Source: an uncultured Lysobacteraceae bacterium | GTDB taxonomy: Bacteria > Pseudomonadota > Gammaproteobacteria > Xanthomonadales > Xanthomonadaceae | Assembly: GCA_936911875.1 (NCBI GenBank) | Contig: CAKZGB010000020.1 | Span: 39,155-103,154 of the forward strand | Direction of reading: 5' to 3' | Length of the DNA stretch: 64,000 nt | Shown here: piece after piece, positions 27,932-36,659 of the stretch | Layout of the letters: every line of letters begins with the position of its first letter | Position numbering within the stretch: the first letter of the stretch is position 1 | Translations under genes and position numbers: made by a program | The notes under the pieces: model-generated | Told to the model about the DNA's origin: nothing | Databases searched by the model: none | Seen by the model: the letters and a program-made list of their open reading frames with translations, nothing else

Positions 27932-28950
27932 GCGGTGCGGGCTCCGGCGATGGCATGGACACTTTCAGCAATCAGTTCCGGTCCACGGTACACCAGTCCG
28001 CTGTACAGTTGCACGGCCTGTGCGCCCATTTGCATTTTCTGTGCGGCGTGCTCACCTTGCGTAATGCCGCCAACGCCGATCACAGGTAGTTGATTGCCGA
28101 TACGGCTCAGCAATGCCTGTAGCGTCGCATTGGCCTTGGGTAGCAGGGGGGCGCCGGACAAACCGCCGGCCTCGTTGCGCAGTGGCTCGGAGTCGGGCAG
28201 GGGGCGGTCGATCGTGGTGTTGGTGGCGATCACGCCATCGACCACATCGGCGGTGAGCACTTGCGCAATTGAGTCGAGGTCCGAGTCATTAAGATCGGGT
28301 GCGATCTTGACGAACATCGGGACGCGGCGCGACGTGTTGAGTCGCAACTGCATGTCACGCAGGCGAGACAGCAGCTCCTTGAGCGCATCCTGTTCCTGCA
28401 GTGCACGCAGGCCCACCGTGTTGGGTGACGAGATATTGACGGTCACGTAGTCGGCATGTGCATGGACACGTTCAAGGCAATGCAGATAATCATCGGCTGC
28501 GCACTCATTATCGGTGTCCTTGTTCTTGCCGATATTGATGCCCAGCTGGCCCGTGCGGTTGCGCGCACGCTCTACGTTACGAACGAGCGCATCCACGCCG
28601 TCATTATTGAAACCAAAGCGATTAATCACCGCCATCTCGTCTTTCAGGCGGAACAGTCGCGGTTTGGGGTTGCCGGCCTGGGGACGTGGAGTGACCGTGC
28701 CCACTTCGACAAAGGAAAAGTCCAGAGCGAAGAGGGCGTCAATGTATTCGCCGTTCTTGTCGAGACCGGCGGCAAGACCAACCGGGTGGCGCAGGGCTAA
28801 ACCGGCCAACGTAGTCCGCAAGTCGGGAGCGTGGGGTACTGCCAGACGCGAGAGGCCGGCGCGATAGCCGGCCTCCATCAGTTGCAGCGTGCGGTGATGG
28901 GCCCGCTCGGCATCCATCGCAAACAGTAGCGGGCGCAGCAACGCGTACAT
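27928..28950 (-). CDS. pyrD: dihydroorotate dehydrogenase, class 2 (quinone)
   Basis: 340 aa. An N-terminal membrane-associating helix (MYALLRPLLFAMDAERAH) precedes a TIM barrel with FMN contacts: LAAGLDKNGE, VNISSPNTVGLR (catalytic serine) and VIGVGGITQGEHA. It is the fourth step of pyrimidine synthesis, passing electrons to quinone. The start shares one base with the stop of the upstream dehydrogenase. Confidence 0.95.
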   Translation of the reverse strand: MYALLRPLLFAMDAERAHHRTLQLMEAGYRAGLSRLAVPHAPDLRTTLAGLALRHPVGLAAGLDKNGEYIDALFALDFSFVEVGTVTPRPQAGNPKPRLFRLKDEMAVINRFGFNNDGVDALVRNVERARNRTGQLGINIGKNKDTDNECAADDYLHCLERVHAHADYVTVNISSPNTVGLRALQEQDALKELLSRLRDMQLRLNTSRRVPMFVKIAPDLNDSDLDSIAQVLTADVVDGVIATNTTIDRPLPDSEPLRNEAGGLSGAPLLPKANATLQALLSRIGNQLPVIGVGGITQGEHAAQKMQMGAQAVQLYSGLVYRGPELIAESVHAIAGARTA

Positions 28951-30479
28951 TACAGATCGAACTTGATGCCTTGAGCCAGCGGCAAGGAGTCAGAGTAGTT
29001 GATGGTGTTGGTCTGACGACGCATGTAAGTGCGCCATGCATCGGAACCCGACTCGCGACCGCCACCGGTCTCCTTTTCACCACCGAAGGCACCACCGATC
29101 TCCGCACCCGAGGTGCCGATGTTGACGTTGGCAATACCGCAGTCCGAACCCCAGGCGGCCAGGAACTGCTCGGCATTCTTGAGGTTGGTCGTGAAGATGG
29201 CCGACGACAGGCCTTGCGGCACATCGTTTTGCATGTCGATCGCATCTTCGAGTTCGGAGTAGCGCATCACATACAGAATCGGTGCAAAGGTTTCCATCTG
29301 CACGACTTCGGCCTTGTTATCCAGACCGGTGATAATGGTCGGCAATACAAAGTTGCCTTTGCCTTCGCGTGCGGAACCGCCGGTTTCGACTTTGCCGCCG
29401 GCAGCCTTGGCGCGTTCAATGGTGTCCAGGAACGCATCGACGCCATCGCGCGAGTTCAACGGACCCATCAGGTTCGAAGGATCAGTCGGATCGCCGATCT
29501 TGCCTTCGACTTGTTTGTAAGCGGTGATCAGCTTGGCCAGCACATCGTCGTAGATCGAGTCGTGCACGAACAGACGACGCGTGGTGGTGCAACGCTGTCC
29601 TGCGGTGCCGACGGCGCCGAACACGATGGCAGGAATCGCCAGCTTCAGATCGGCCGACGGATCGACGATGATCGCGTTGTTGCCGCCCAGCTCGAGCAGC
29701 GAACGACCCATGCGACGCGCGACGCGCTCACCGACCATGCGACCGACCTTAGTCGAACCCGTGAATGACACGAGCGCAACACGCTTGTCATCAACAAAGC
29801 TTTGCGCCAAGTCGGTGCCGGCATCGTTAAACAGGAAGAAGATATCGGGGAAACCGGCATCGCGCAGGGCATCGTTGCAGATGCGAGTGGCAGCGATGGC
29901 AGACAACGGAGTCTTGGGCGAGGGCTTCCAGATGGTGATGTTGCCGCAAGCAGCAGCCAGAAAGGCATTCCATGCCCACACAGCCACCGGGAAGTTAAAC
30001 GCACTGATCACGCCAACGATACCCAGCGGATGCCATTGCTCGTACATGCGGTGACCCGGACGTTCGGAATGCATGGTCAGGCCGTACAGCTGACGTGACA
30101 GACCGACAGCAAAATCGCCGATGTCGATCATCTCTTGCACTTCGCCATCGCCTTCCGGCTTGGACTTGCCCATTTCCAGAGCGACCAGCGAACCCAATGC
30201 ATCTTTGTGGGTGCGCAGTGCTTCGGCGCACAGACGCACAGCTTCACCACGACGCGGTGCCGGAATCTTGCGCCAGACCTTAAAGGCTTCGGTCGCGCGC
30301 TCCATGATGGTGTCGTAGTCGGCTTGCGAGCTCGAATGCACGCGGGCCAGCACCTCACCGGTGGTCGGGTTGACCGGCTCCAGCACGCCGGCATCGGACA
30401 CAGAGGACCATTCGCCCTTGCCCAAATAAGTGCCGGATTCCGTGGCGTTTAAGTTCAGGGCTTGCAGTACAGGATGCAT
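28950..30479 (-). CDS. aldehyde dehydrogenase, alpha-aminoadipic semialdehyde type (ALDH7/AmaB-like)
   Basis: 509 aa from ATG 30479, with GGAGAGAG just upstream; an ATG 11 codons further out lacks a site. ALDH motifs: VSFTGSTKVGRMVGERVA, the catalytic glutamate in LLELGGNNAII, and the cysteine in GTAGQRCTTTRRLF. The pattern matches ALDH7 / L-piperideine-6-carboxylate dehydrogenase, which oxidises alpha-aminoadipic semialdehyde in lysine catabolism. First gene of the pyrD-murB-eamA run. Confidence is high for ALDH and moderate for substrate. Confidence 0.88.
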   Translation of the reverse strand: MHPVLQALNLNATESGTYLGKGEWSSVSDAGVLEPVNPTTGEVLARVHSSSQADYDTIMERATEAFKVWRKIPAPRRGEAVRLCAEALRTHKDALGSLVALEMGKSKPEGDGEVQEMIDIGDFAVGLSRQLYGLTMHSERPGHRMYEQWHPLGIVGVISAFNFPVAVWAWNAFLAAACGNITIWKPSPKTPLSAIAATRICNDALRDAGFPDIFFLFNDAGTDLAQSFVDDKRVALVSFTGSTKVGRMVGERVARRMGRSLLELGGNNAIIVDPSADLKLAIPAIVFGAVGTAGQRCTTTRRLFVHDSIYDDVLAKLITAYKQVEGKIGDPTDPSNLMGPLNSRDGVDAFLDTIERAKAAGGKVETGGSAREGKGNFVLPTIITGLDNKAEVVQMETFAPILYVMRYSELEDAIDMQNDVPQGLSSAIFTTNLKNAEQFLAAWGSDCGIANVNIGTSGAEIGGAFGGEKETGGGRESGSDAWRTYMRRQTNTINYSDSLPLAQGIKFDL

Positions 30480-30528
30480 CAACTCTCTCCGGGGTATGTG
30501 ATCACGCGTCACGCGCTCTTTTGCTCTT

Positions 30529-30626
30529 GCTCTTGCTTTTGCTGTAACCAGTTTCGAAATCCCATTTACCAGTTACCGCTCTTGCTTTTGCTGTAACCAG
30601 TTTCCAATTCCCATTTTCCAGTTACG
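30529..30626. repeat. two-copy 49-bp tandem repeat
   Basis: Copies 30529-30577 and 30578-30626 differ at only a few positions; each contains GCTCTTGCTTTTGCTGTAAC and CCAGTT. A short TTGCTC microrepeat precedes it. It lies between the dehydrogenase start and the tRNA, where the dehydrogenase promoter would be expected. No coding potential seen. Confidence 0.85.
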
Positions 30627-30633
30627 GCTTTTC

Positions 30634-30704
<71 letters not shown>

Positions 30705-30710
<6 letters not shown>

Positions 30711-30944
30711 AAATGGCTTTGTTATGCGGCTTTTGGCACTCCACCAGAATTGCTCAGAGTCTTGCTGGGACAAATCTGGGGCACCGTAATATGAACGGCC
30801 GCATCAAACATCTCCCGGACTTGATCTGACCCGGGACTTGCTCTTTAGTTTAGCAGTGAGTCCAAACCCATGACAGACTCCAAACCCAAATACTCGTCAA
30901 AGTCAGTGGGGTGCTCGCACGGTAGGCCGCCTGGACGAGCCTCA
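30705..30944. other. left end of island, non-coding
   Basis: About 240 bases without a credible gene. It must contain the present tRNA-Arg promoter (minus strand); a -10-like CATAAC lies close upstream of the tRNA. It also has the 16-mer CTGGGACAAATCTGGG (30765-30780) and a short inverted repeat TCCCGG / CCGGGA near 30810-30833. Confidence 0.6.
30765..30780 (+). repeat. 16-bp direct repeat inside left island end
   Basis: CTGGGACAAATCTGGG is identical to 41262-41277 and in the same orientation. Each holds two TGGG motifs spaced as in arm-type binding sites of tyrosine integrases. The function is inferred. Confidence 0.6.
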
Positions 30945-31412
30945 CTACTTCAATGTTTTCCACGACAGACGCGATGACCAGACTGGCACATCATGTCGCG
31001 CGAAGCCATGCGTGCCCCTTCCATCGCCCACGCGAGTGGGCTGTACGTGCGCGGAGGCACCAGTTTCCAACAGAGAGGCCAGTACCTCGGAGTAAAGCAC
31101 CGCACCGCGATTGTTGGGGTTGATCATGACGGTAGCCCCTGCCGTGCCTTCAAGTAGCTCACGCCCACTTGCCTTAACGACTGGGGCGGCATTGCCTGCA
31201 GCACTTTGCGCCTGCTCAAGCGACGTGAAAAGGGGTATTGCCATGAAGCCGTCAGGATGTCGGAACATGATCAGGCGCAGCCTAGGGGGATCATCCGAGA
31301 CTGGAACATGGGCGTAGATCTTCGCAGCCAGCAACGCCCTGAAAAAGTCACCCTCACGGCTCGCGTCCCGCCGCGCGTGCTACATAAGCTGATCCAGGGT
31401 GCGGGTATCCAT
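30945..31412 (-). pseudogene. SseB-like protein, interrupted by an amber codon
   Basis: Reading from ATG 31412, codon 11 is TAG (31380-31382), after which the same frame continues for about 144 codons to TAG at 30945. After the stop it passes through HARRDASREGDFFRALLAAK into an SseB N-terminal-like domain (PDGFMAIPLFTSLEQAQSAA, then SGRELLEGTAG and NRGAVLYSEVLASLL). The residue expected at codon 11 fits glutamine, so CAG to TAG is the simplest change. A TTG at 31334 could give a 129-aa remnant lacking the first helix. SseB-like proteins are small soluble proteins of unclear function. The C-terminal 30 residues look degenerate. Confidence 0.65.
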
Positions 31413-31463
31413 GGCATAAGCTAAGAAATACTTAGGTTAAGTCCTACCACAGACGGCATTTGC

Positions 31464-32012
31464 TTAGCCGTCACCCTTGGAAAGCATTTCGCGCATCTGG
31501 GCAATTTCCCGTTCCTGCGCCCGGACGATCTCCGCGCACAGCTGTTTTACGTCGGCCCGAGTGAGATCCGCCTCATTGCACATCAGGATGGCCCCTGCGT
31601 GGTGGGGAATCATCGATTTCAGGAATTGTTGGTCACGTACGGCAAACTGCTCCCGGATTGCAAACCAGGATCCGAAAAGCAACAAGACACCGCCACCTAG
31701 CAGCAGCAAGTTCTTCCGCTTATCCGGGTACATGGTCCCCATCAGCAGCAGCTCGAGAATCAACATAGGCGCAGTCATCAGCGCTGCCATGTAAGCCTGG
31801 TTGACGTTGGGAACCACGTTCCCGATCCGGTCCACCATTGCGTACATGAAGACAAACATCGCGATGAAGGACAGCAGGATCATCATCAGGAATTTGCCGT
31901 AGTGGCTATGGCCATTTGACTCCTGTTTAGTAGCTTGATGCGTTCCCGCATGCTTTGCACTATTCATTGTCGTAGCGCGCTGCGATGCGCCGTGGTTCTG
32001 GTGAGATTCCAT
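31464..32012 (-). CDS. DUF305 membrane protein, copper-island type
   Basis: 182 aa from ATG 32012, preceded by GGAG. A His-rich N-terminus (about 1-40) is followed by three membrane helices (40-60, 75-95, 101-118). The DUF305 core then shows SMIPHHAGAILMCNEA (H137, H138) and RAQEREIAQMREML. DUF305 proteins accompany copper and silver resistance genes and are thought to bind metal through conserved histidine and methionine residues. Stands 3' of the EF-hand gene in the same direction. Confidence 0.85.
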   Translation of the reverse strand: MESHQNHGASQRATTMNSAKHAGTHQATKQESNGHSHYGKFLMMILLSFIAMFVFMYAMVDRIGNVVPNVNQAYMAALMTAPMLILELLLMGTMYPDKRKNLLLLGGGVLLLFGSWFAIREQFAVRDQQFLKSMIPHHAGAILMCNEADLTRADVKQLCAEIVRAQEREIAQMREMLSKGDG

Positions 32013-32063
32013 TGGTGGGCTCCTAATTAGTAAAAGGGCGACCCTTCGGGCCGCCCGGCTGGC

Positions 32064-32540
32064 TCAGTGGCTGGCGAACTCAGTCGTGCTCAGAAAACCG
32101 TCTTGGTTCTCGTCCATCATCGAGAAGTGACCTGCCATGGGATGCTTGGCCATCTCGGCTTTGGAAAGCTTTCCATCTTTGTTGAAATCCAACTGGGCAA
32201 AGGTGGCGACGGCGCTGCGGTGGGCAGCGTGATCCATCTTGCTGTGATCCATCTCGGCGTGATCGCTTCCGCCTTTGGCATGCTGCATGCCGTGCACCCC
32301 ATGGTCCATGTCGCGGTGATGGGCCAGAAATTCATCACGGCTAATGACACTGTTCCTGTCCGCGTCCATTTTGTCGAAGATCGTGTTAGCCATCTTCGCC
32401 CTGTCTTCGGGCGTGTTTGGCATTTGCATGCCATCGTGGCCTTGGTGGACGTCGTGCTTGATAGTGGTCTGTGCCATCAATGCTGCGGGCGCGCTCAACA
32501 GGAGTGCGGCCAAGAGTAAAACGTATTTGCTGGTCTTCAT
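32064..32540 (-). CDS. secreted EF-hand protein rich in His and Met
   Basis: 158 aa with signal peptide (1-24). Three EF-hand-like loops start near residues 59 (DADRNSVISRDE), 118 (DFNKDGKLSKAE) and 143 (DENQDGFLSTTE). Between the first and second lies a His/Met-rich stretch with repeats of DHSKMDH type (about 74-107) that could bind copper or silver. Similar short EF-hand proteins occur in copper islands; no enzymatic role is apparent. 25 bases after the ATPase. Confidence 0.82.
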   Translation of the reverse strand: MKTSKYVLLLAALLLSAPAALMAQTTIKHDVHQGHDGMQMPNTPEDRAKMANTIFDKMDADRNSVISRDEFLAHHRDMDHGVHGMQHAKGGSDHAEMDHSKMDHAAHRSAVATFAQLDFNKDGKLSKAEMAKHPMAGHFSMMDENQDGFLSTTEFASH

Positions 32541-32565
32541 GAGTTCATCCTAAAGTAGCGACCCG

Positions 32566-35133
32566 TTAGGTGGAGGCGCTGGTCCCGGGTCGGAAGGACG
32601 TGGCGTCATCTGGTAAATTCGTGCGCGCAAGGCGGAGTGCGTTGGCAACCACCGAAAAAGAACTCAGGCTCATGGCGAGTGCGGCAATCATCGGGCTCAG
32701 CAGCAACCCGAAGAACGGGTACAACACGCCGGCAGCAATCGGCACACCGATGGCGTTGTACAGGAATGCGAAGGAGAGGTTCTGCCGCATGTTCTGCACC
32801 GTCGCCTCGGACAATGCGCGGGCGCGCAGGATGCCGCGCAAGTCGCCCTTCACCAAGGTGACTTGTGAACTCGACATGGCGACGTCGGTACCGGTGCCCA
32901 TCGCGATGCCCACGTCTGCACTCGCAAGTGCGGGCGCGTCGTTGATCCCGTCGCCGGCCATCGCGACCCGGTGCCCTTCGGACTTGAGCTTCTGAACCAG
33001 AACCGCCTTGTCCTCCGGCGTCACTTCGCCATGGAACTCCGCAATGCCGAGTTCACGCGCCACCGCTCGCGCCGTGGTAGCGCCATCGCCCGTCGCCATC
33101 ACGACGCGCATGCCACGCGACTGCAACGCGGCAACGGCGGGGCGAGCAGAAGGCTTGATGGGATCGGCGACCGCCAACAACCCGATCAAGTGCCCATCAG
33201 CGGCGAGGAACATGACGCTGGCACCTTCGCCGCGCAAACGCTCCGCGTCTTCCGCGACATCGGCAACGGATACACCGTTTCTGTCCATGAGTGAGCGATT
33301 GCCCAGCAGCAGGTTGCGACCGTCGACGGTGCCTTGGACACCTGACCCTGTAATCGAGTCGAAGTCCGGTGCCGCCGACAGCTTGAGTTCACGCGCTCTC
33401 GCCTCGGTCACAATGGCTTCGGCCAACGGATGCTCGCTTCCCTGATCCAGGCTTGCGGCAAGGCGCAACACTTCCTCGTCAGCAGTCTCGGCGACACCGC
33501 GGACGGTCTTGAACGCCGGACGTCCCTCGGTGAGCGTCCCCGTCTTGTCCACCACGACCGTGTCGAGGGTGCGGAACTGCTCAATCGCCTCGGCGTCCCG
33601 GAAAAGGACACCCGCCTGGGCCGCACGTCCGGTGGCGACCATGATCGACATCGGGGTGGCCAGACCCAAGGCACAGGGGCAAGCAATGATGAGCACCGAT
33701 ACCGCATTGAGCACGGCCCAGGTCCATGAGGGTTCAGGGCCGAACAAGCCCCAGGCGAAAAACGTGGCGATGGCCACTGCGACCACGGCCAGCACGAACC
33801 AATAGGCCACCTTGTCGGCCATCCTTTGCATGGGGGCACGCGAACGTTGTGCCTGCGCCACGAGTTGCACGATTCGCGACAACACCGTCTCGGCGCCCAC
33901 CTGATCCGCACGCATGACCAAGCTGCCGGTCCCGTTGAGTGTGGCGCCGATCAGCCGTTCGCCAACGCTTTTCGACACGGGCATTGGCTCCCCGGTGAGC
34001 ATGGACTCGTCAACACTCGATCGGCCTTCGATCACGGTGCCATCCACCGGAACCTTTTCACCTGGTCGTACGCGCAAGTGGTCGCCCACATTCACGTGCT
34101 CGAGCGGGATGTCCTCCTCGCCGCCATCGGCCTTGATGCGTCGTGCGGTCTTCGGGGTCAGGCCCAAGAGTGCCTTGATGGCAGCGGACGTCTTCGATCG
34201 GGCACGCAGCTCCAGCAATTGACCGAGTAGCGTCAGGGAGATGATGACGGCCGCAGCCTCAAAGTAGACGCCCACGCGCCCGTGTTCACGGAAAGAGTCA
34301 GGGAACACGCCCGGCGCGACCGTGGCGACCACGCTATAGCCGAAGGCCGCGGCGACACCGATTCCGATCAGCGTCCACATGTTGGGGCTGCGATTGCGGA
34401 TTGACTGCACACAACGCTCGAAGAAGGGCCAGCCGGCCCACAGCACGACGGGCGTGGTCAGGACGAGTTCGACCCATGTCCGCGCGGTGGTCGACAACCC
34501 GCTGAAGCGGTGTCCGAACATCGCAAGGACGAGCACGATCAGGGTCAGCGGCAGCGTCCACCAGAAGCGATGGCTGAAATCCCGCAGCTCGGGGTTGTCC
34601 TCGTCTTCAAGACTCGGCATTTCCGGTTCTAAAGCCATACCGCAGATCGGACACGTTCCGGGTCCCTCCTGCCGAACCTCAGGGTGCATGGGACACGTGT
34701 AGATCGTGCCCGGCGCGGCCGGAGCCATGGTTTGATCGACAGGCTTCTTGCCGTGATAGGCACTCGGGTCAGCGACAAACTTGTCCTGACAACGCTGGGA
34801 GCAGAAATGAAATGTCTGGCACGCGTGATCTGCATGGAACTCGGTGGCGTTGGGGTCCACCTGCATGCCGCAAACGGGATCGGTCACAATGCCAGGAACA
34901 GGGCCCGATGCTTGATGGCCACAGCAACTTTTCGGCTGCGGCGCATTGTCTTTGGAGATGTAATGTTCGGGCTTCGCTTCGAACTTCGTCAGGCAACCGC
35001 TTGAGCAGAAATGGATCGTCCTGCCTGCGTATTGCGTGTGGTGGGCAGACGTGCTGTCGACGTTCATGCCACACACCGGGTCTTTAATTTCCGCCCCTTC
35101 GCCGGCTTGGGCATTGCCGTGATCGTCGCTCAT
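32566..35133 (-). CDS. heavy-metal (copper) translocating P1B-type ATPase with YHS domains
   Basis: 855 aa from ATG 35133 (GGAGACG upstream, coupled to merR by ATGA). The N-terminus lacks a classical HMA domain. Instead it has two YHS domains (KDPVCGMNVD at 17, TDPVCGMQVD at 84) and a CPMHPEV...CPICGMAL metal-binding finger (147-168). The ATPase core has the CPC ion site ACPCALGLATP (485-487), phosphorylation site DKTGTLTEG (D529) and hinge GDGINDAPAL. CPC plus this N-terminus is typical of Cu(I)/Ag(I) exporters (CopF/CopA-like). It pumps cytosolic Cu(I) to the periplasm, where the island's CopA can oxidise it. Confidence 0.93.
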   Translation of the reverse strand: MSDDHGNAQAGEGAEIKDPVCGMNVDSTSAHHTQYAGRTIHFCSSGCLTKFEAKPEHYISKDNAPQPKSCCGHQASGPVPGIVTDPVCGMQVDPNATEFHADHACQTFHFCSQRCQDKFVADPSAYHGKKPVDQTMAPAAPGTIYTCPMHPEVRQEGPGTCPICGMALEPEMPSLEDEDNPELRDFSHRFWWTLPLTLIVLVLAMFGHRFSGLSTTARTWVELVLTTPVVLWAGWPFFERCVQSIRNRSPNMWTLIGIGVAAAFGYSVVATVAPGVFPDSFREHGRVGVYFEAAAVIISLTLLGQLLELRARSKTSAAIKALLGLTPKTARRIKADGGEEDIPLEHVNVGDHLRVRPGEKVPVDGTVIEGRSSVDESMLTGEPMPVSKSVGERLIGATLNGTGSLVMRADQVGAETVLSRIVQLVAQAQRSRAPMQRMADKVAYWFVLAVVAVAIATFFAWGLFGPEPSWTWAVLNAVSVLIIACPCALGLATPMSIMVATGRAAQAGVLFRDAEAIEQFRTLDTVVVDKTGTLTEGRPAFKTVRGVAETADEEVLRLAASLDQGSEHPLAEAIVTEARARELKLSAAPDFDSITGSGVQGTVDGRNLLLGNRSLMDRNGVSVADVAEDAERLRGEGASVMFLAADGHLIGLLAVADPIKPSARPAVAALQSRGMRVVMATGDGATTARAVARELGIAEFHGEVTPEDKAVLVQKLKSEGHRVAMAGDGINDAPALASADVGIAMGTGTDVAMSSSQVTLVKGDLRGILRARALSEATVQNMRQNLSFAFLYNAIGVPIAAGVLYPFFGLLLSPMIAALAMSLSSFSVVANALRLARTNLPDDATSFRPGTSAST

Positions 35134-35528
35134 GAATCGTCTCCAGATAGTGCCGCAAGGATCGGGCACGCATCCAATTGCCCGCTTCCGGGACACTTGT
35201 GCACTAACGTTTGCAGCGCTGAGCGGACGCGCTGAAGCTCGGCGATCCGCGAATCGATGTCCTGGAGCTTCGCGTTCGCGTGATGATTGAACGTTGCCAT
35301 GTCTTCGGTCGGGTCCTCGCTCAGGCCGAGCAGATCCTGCACTTCTGACAACGTGAACCCCAGTCGCTTGGCGCGACGCACGAATTGAAGCCGATTGACG
35401 TCCACTTCGCTGTAGTCGCGATAGCCCGATTCACGACGCATCGGCGGCGGAATCACGCCCTCCCGCTCATAGAAGCGGACCGTATCGACGGAAACGTCGG
35501 CGCGCTTTGCCAATTCTCCGATCTTCAC
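35130..35528 (-). CDS. MerR-family metal-responsive regulator (CueR-like)
   Basis: 132 aa. N-terminal winged helix MKIGELAKRADVSVDTVRFY, dimerisation helix about 80-110, and metal loop with C112 and C121. By alignment to CueR the position-77 residue is Met, not the Cys of Zn/Cd/Pb sensors, which suggests a monovalent (Cu/Ag/Au) sensor. However, the cysteines are 8 residues apart as in ZntR, against 7 in CueR. It should twist and activate the promoter just upstream. Its stop overlaps the ATPase start. Confidence 0.9.
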   Translation of the reverse strand: MKIGELAKRADVSVDTVRFYEREGVIPPPMRRESGYRDYSEVDVNRLQFVRRAKRLGFTLSEVQDLLGLSEDPTEDMATFNHHANAKLQDIDSRIAELQRVRSALQTLVHKCPGSGQLDACPILAALSGDDS

Positions 35529-35564
35529 TTAACAAATCTCCCGAGGAACATGATGCAAGTCTGC

Positions 35565-35589
35565 ACCCTGTACCGTGGTCCAGAGTCAA
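35565..35589 (-). promoter_or_regulatory. MerR-type operator/promoter of the merR-ATPase operon
   Basis: On the minus strand a -35 TTGACT (35584-35589) overlaps the dyad ACTCTGGAC-CACG-GTACAGGGT (35565-35586; 7 of 9 positions symmetric). The 19-20 base spacing to the likely -10 (GCAGAC or CAGACT) is the overlong spacing that MerR proteins correct. It closely resembles CadR/PbrR/CueR operators and lies 36 bases before the merR ATG. Confidence 0.75.
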
Positions 35590-35592
35590 GCC

Positions 35593-36153
35593 TCACTGGC
35601 CATGTTGTGCGTAGGCAGTCGTGGTGCCATTCATTCCGATGAGTTCGACGGTATAGGGCGCCACCCGACCATCCGGACTTTCCATGCCAGGCGAACCCAT
35701 CGGCATGCCCGGCAGCACTAAGCCCTTTGCCTTAGGTCCTTCGAACAGCAAGCGCTTGATGTCGGCGGCCGGCACATGCCCCTCGACCACGTACCCACCC
35801 ACTTCTGCGGTATGGCAAGAGCCCTTGGCGTAGGGCACACCCAATCGCTTGCGGATCGGCTCGAGCTCGTCTGTTTCGTCCACCTGTACCTCGAATCCGG
35901 TGTGGCGCAGGTGATCCACCCAAGCGCTACAACAGCCGCAAGAGGGACTCTTGTGCACGAGGATTTTCGGAAGTGCTGACTGTACGGCTGCGGGTTGCGC
36001 AGGGTTCGTTGTCATCTCGGTTGGCGCCGCAATGTTCGTGGCGGGTATCGCTGGTTCAACGGCGGCTGTCGTCGTGGCGGGCGCGTTGCAGGCTGCCAAG
36101 CCAAGCGCCGCGGCGAAGGCGCCGCCCCATGCCAAAAGATAATTGATTCTCAT
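35593..36153 (-). CDS. DUF411 lipoprotein (CopG-like periplasmic metal protein)
   Basis: 186 aa from ATG 36153, preceded at 8 bases by GAGGAAG; an ATG 5 codons upstream overlaps the previous stop and is the alternative. Lipobox LAAC at C22. The DUF411 domain starts at 62 and has the CGCC metal or redox site (72-75) and C113. DUF411 proteins of copper clusters (CopG) are periplasmic, with a Cys-rich site that handles Cu(I)/Cu(II). Last gene of the copL-led transcript; its stop abuts the MerR promoter. Confidence 0.82.
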   Translation of the reverse strand: MRINYLLAWGGAFAAALGLAACNAPATTTAAVEPAIPATNIAAPTEMTTNPAQPAAVQSALPKILVHKSPSCGCCSAWVDHLRHTGFEVQVDETDELEPIRKRLGVPYAKGSCHTAEVGGYVVEGHVPAADIKRLLFEGPKAKGLVLPGMPMGSPGMESPDGRVAPYTVELIGMNGTTTAYAQHGQ

Positions 36154-36164
36154 GACGTGCTTCC

Positions 36165-36659
36165 TCATTGTTTCTTGGTTCGTGAAGACCAGTGGATATG
36201 TTCGATGCGCCACACGTCTTGCTCGCGTTTGAGCACCATGGTTTCGGTGCTGAGCAAGACGGCAGTTTTGCCGTCCTTGTTGACGTGCACTTCGCTTTCC
36301 GAGACCACCCAAGCGATGTCACCCGCGGCTGTGGCATAGCGCGCCAGCGGTTGAACATGGGCATCTTGCAGAAATGCCGCATCGGCGGCTGCGTGATGTT
36401 CCAGGTATTCGCTGCGTGACTTCTCGACACCGCCGCTCTCCAGGATGACGACGTCCGCAGCCAAGTGGCTTGCGGCTGCTTTCAGATCACCTGCTTGCAT
36501 GGCCTGCGAGAATGCATCGACCACGCGGATGGCCGGGCGTGCCGTTTCTTCGACCTGCTGAGAGACCGCTCTGGTGGCGACGGGTTCGTGAGCCTGCGCC
36601 GACCCGGCGAGTAGAAGGATGGCGAATAGCTTCGCCCCTGAGCTTTCAATGGCCTTCAT
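36165..36659 (-). CDS. secreted DUF4440/SnoaL-like protein
   Basis: 164 aa with a signal peptide ending SAQA (about residue 23). An NTF2-like fold is suggested by VVDAFSQAMQAGDLKAAASH, LEHHAAADAAFLQDA and the C-terminal VWRIEHIHWSS. NTF2-like proteins include enzymes and binders, and no catalytic residues can be assigned. It overlaps the cytochrome c gene by 14 bases and the DUF411 upstream ATG, so it is co-translated in the copper operon. Confidence 0.78.
   Translation of the reverse strand: MKAIESSGAKLFAILLLAGSAQAHEPVATRAVSQQVEETARPAIRVVDAFSQAMQAGDLKAAASHLAADVVILESGGVEKSRSEYLEHHAAADAAFLQDAHVQPLARYATAAGDIAWVVSESEVHVNKDGKTAVLLSTETMVLKREQDVWRIEHIHWSSRTKKQ

Noticed and set aside
30711..30944. 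Possible integrase remnant at the left island end
   Set aside because: Inspected in all frames; no tyrosine-recombinase motif (R-x-x-H or the catalytic tyrosine region) was found.
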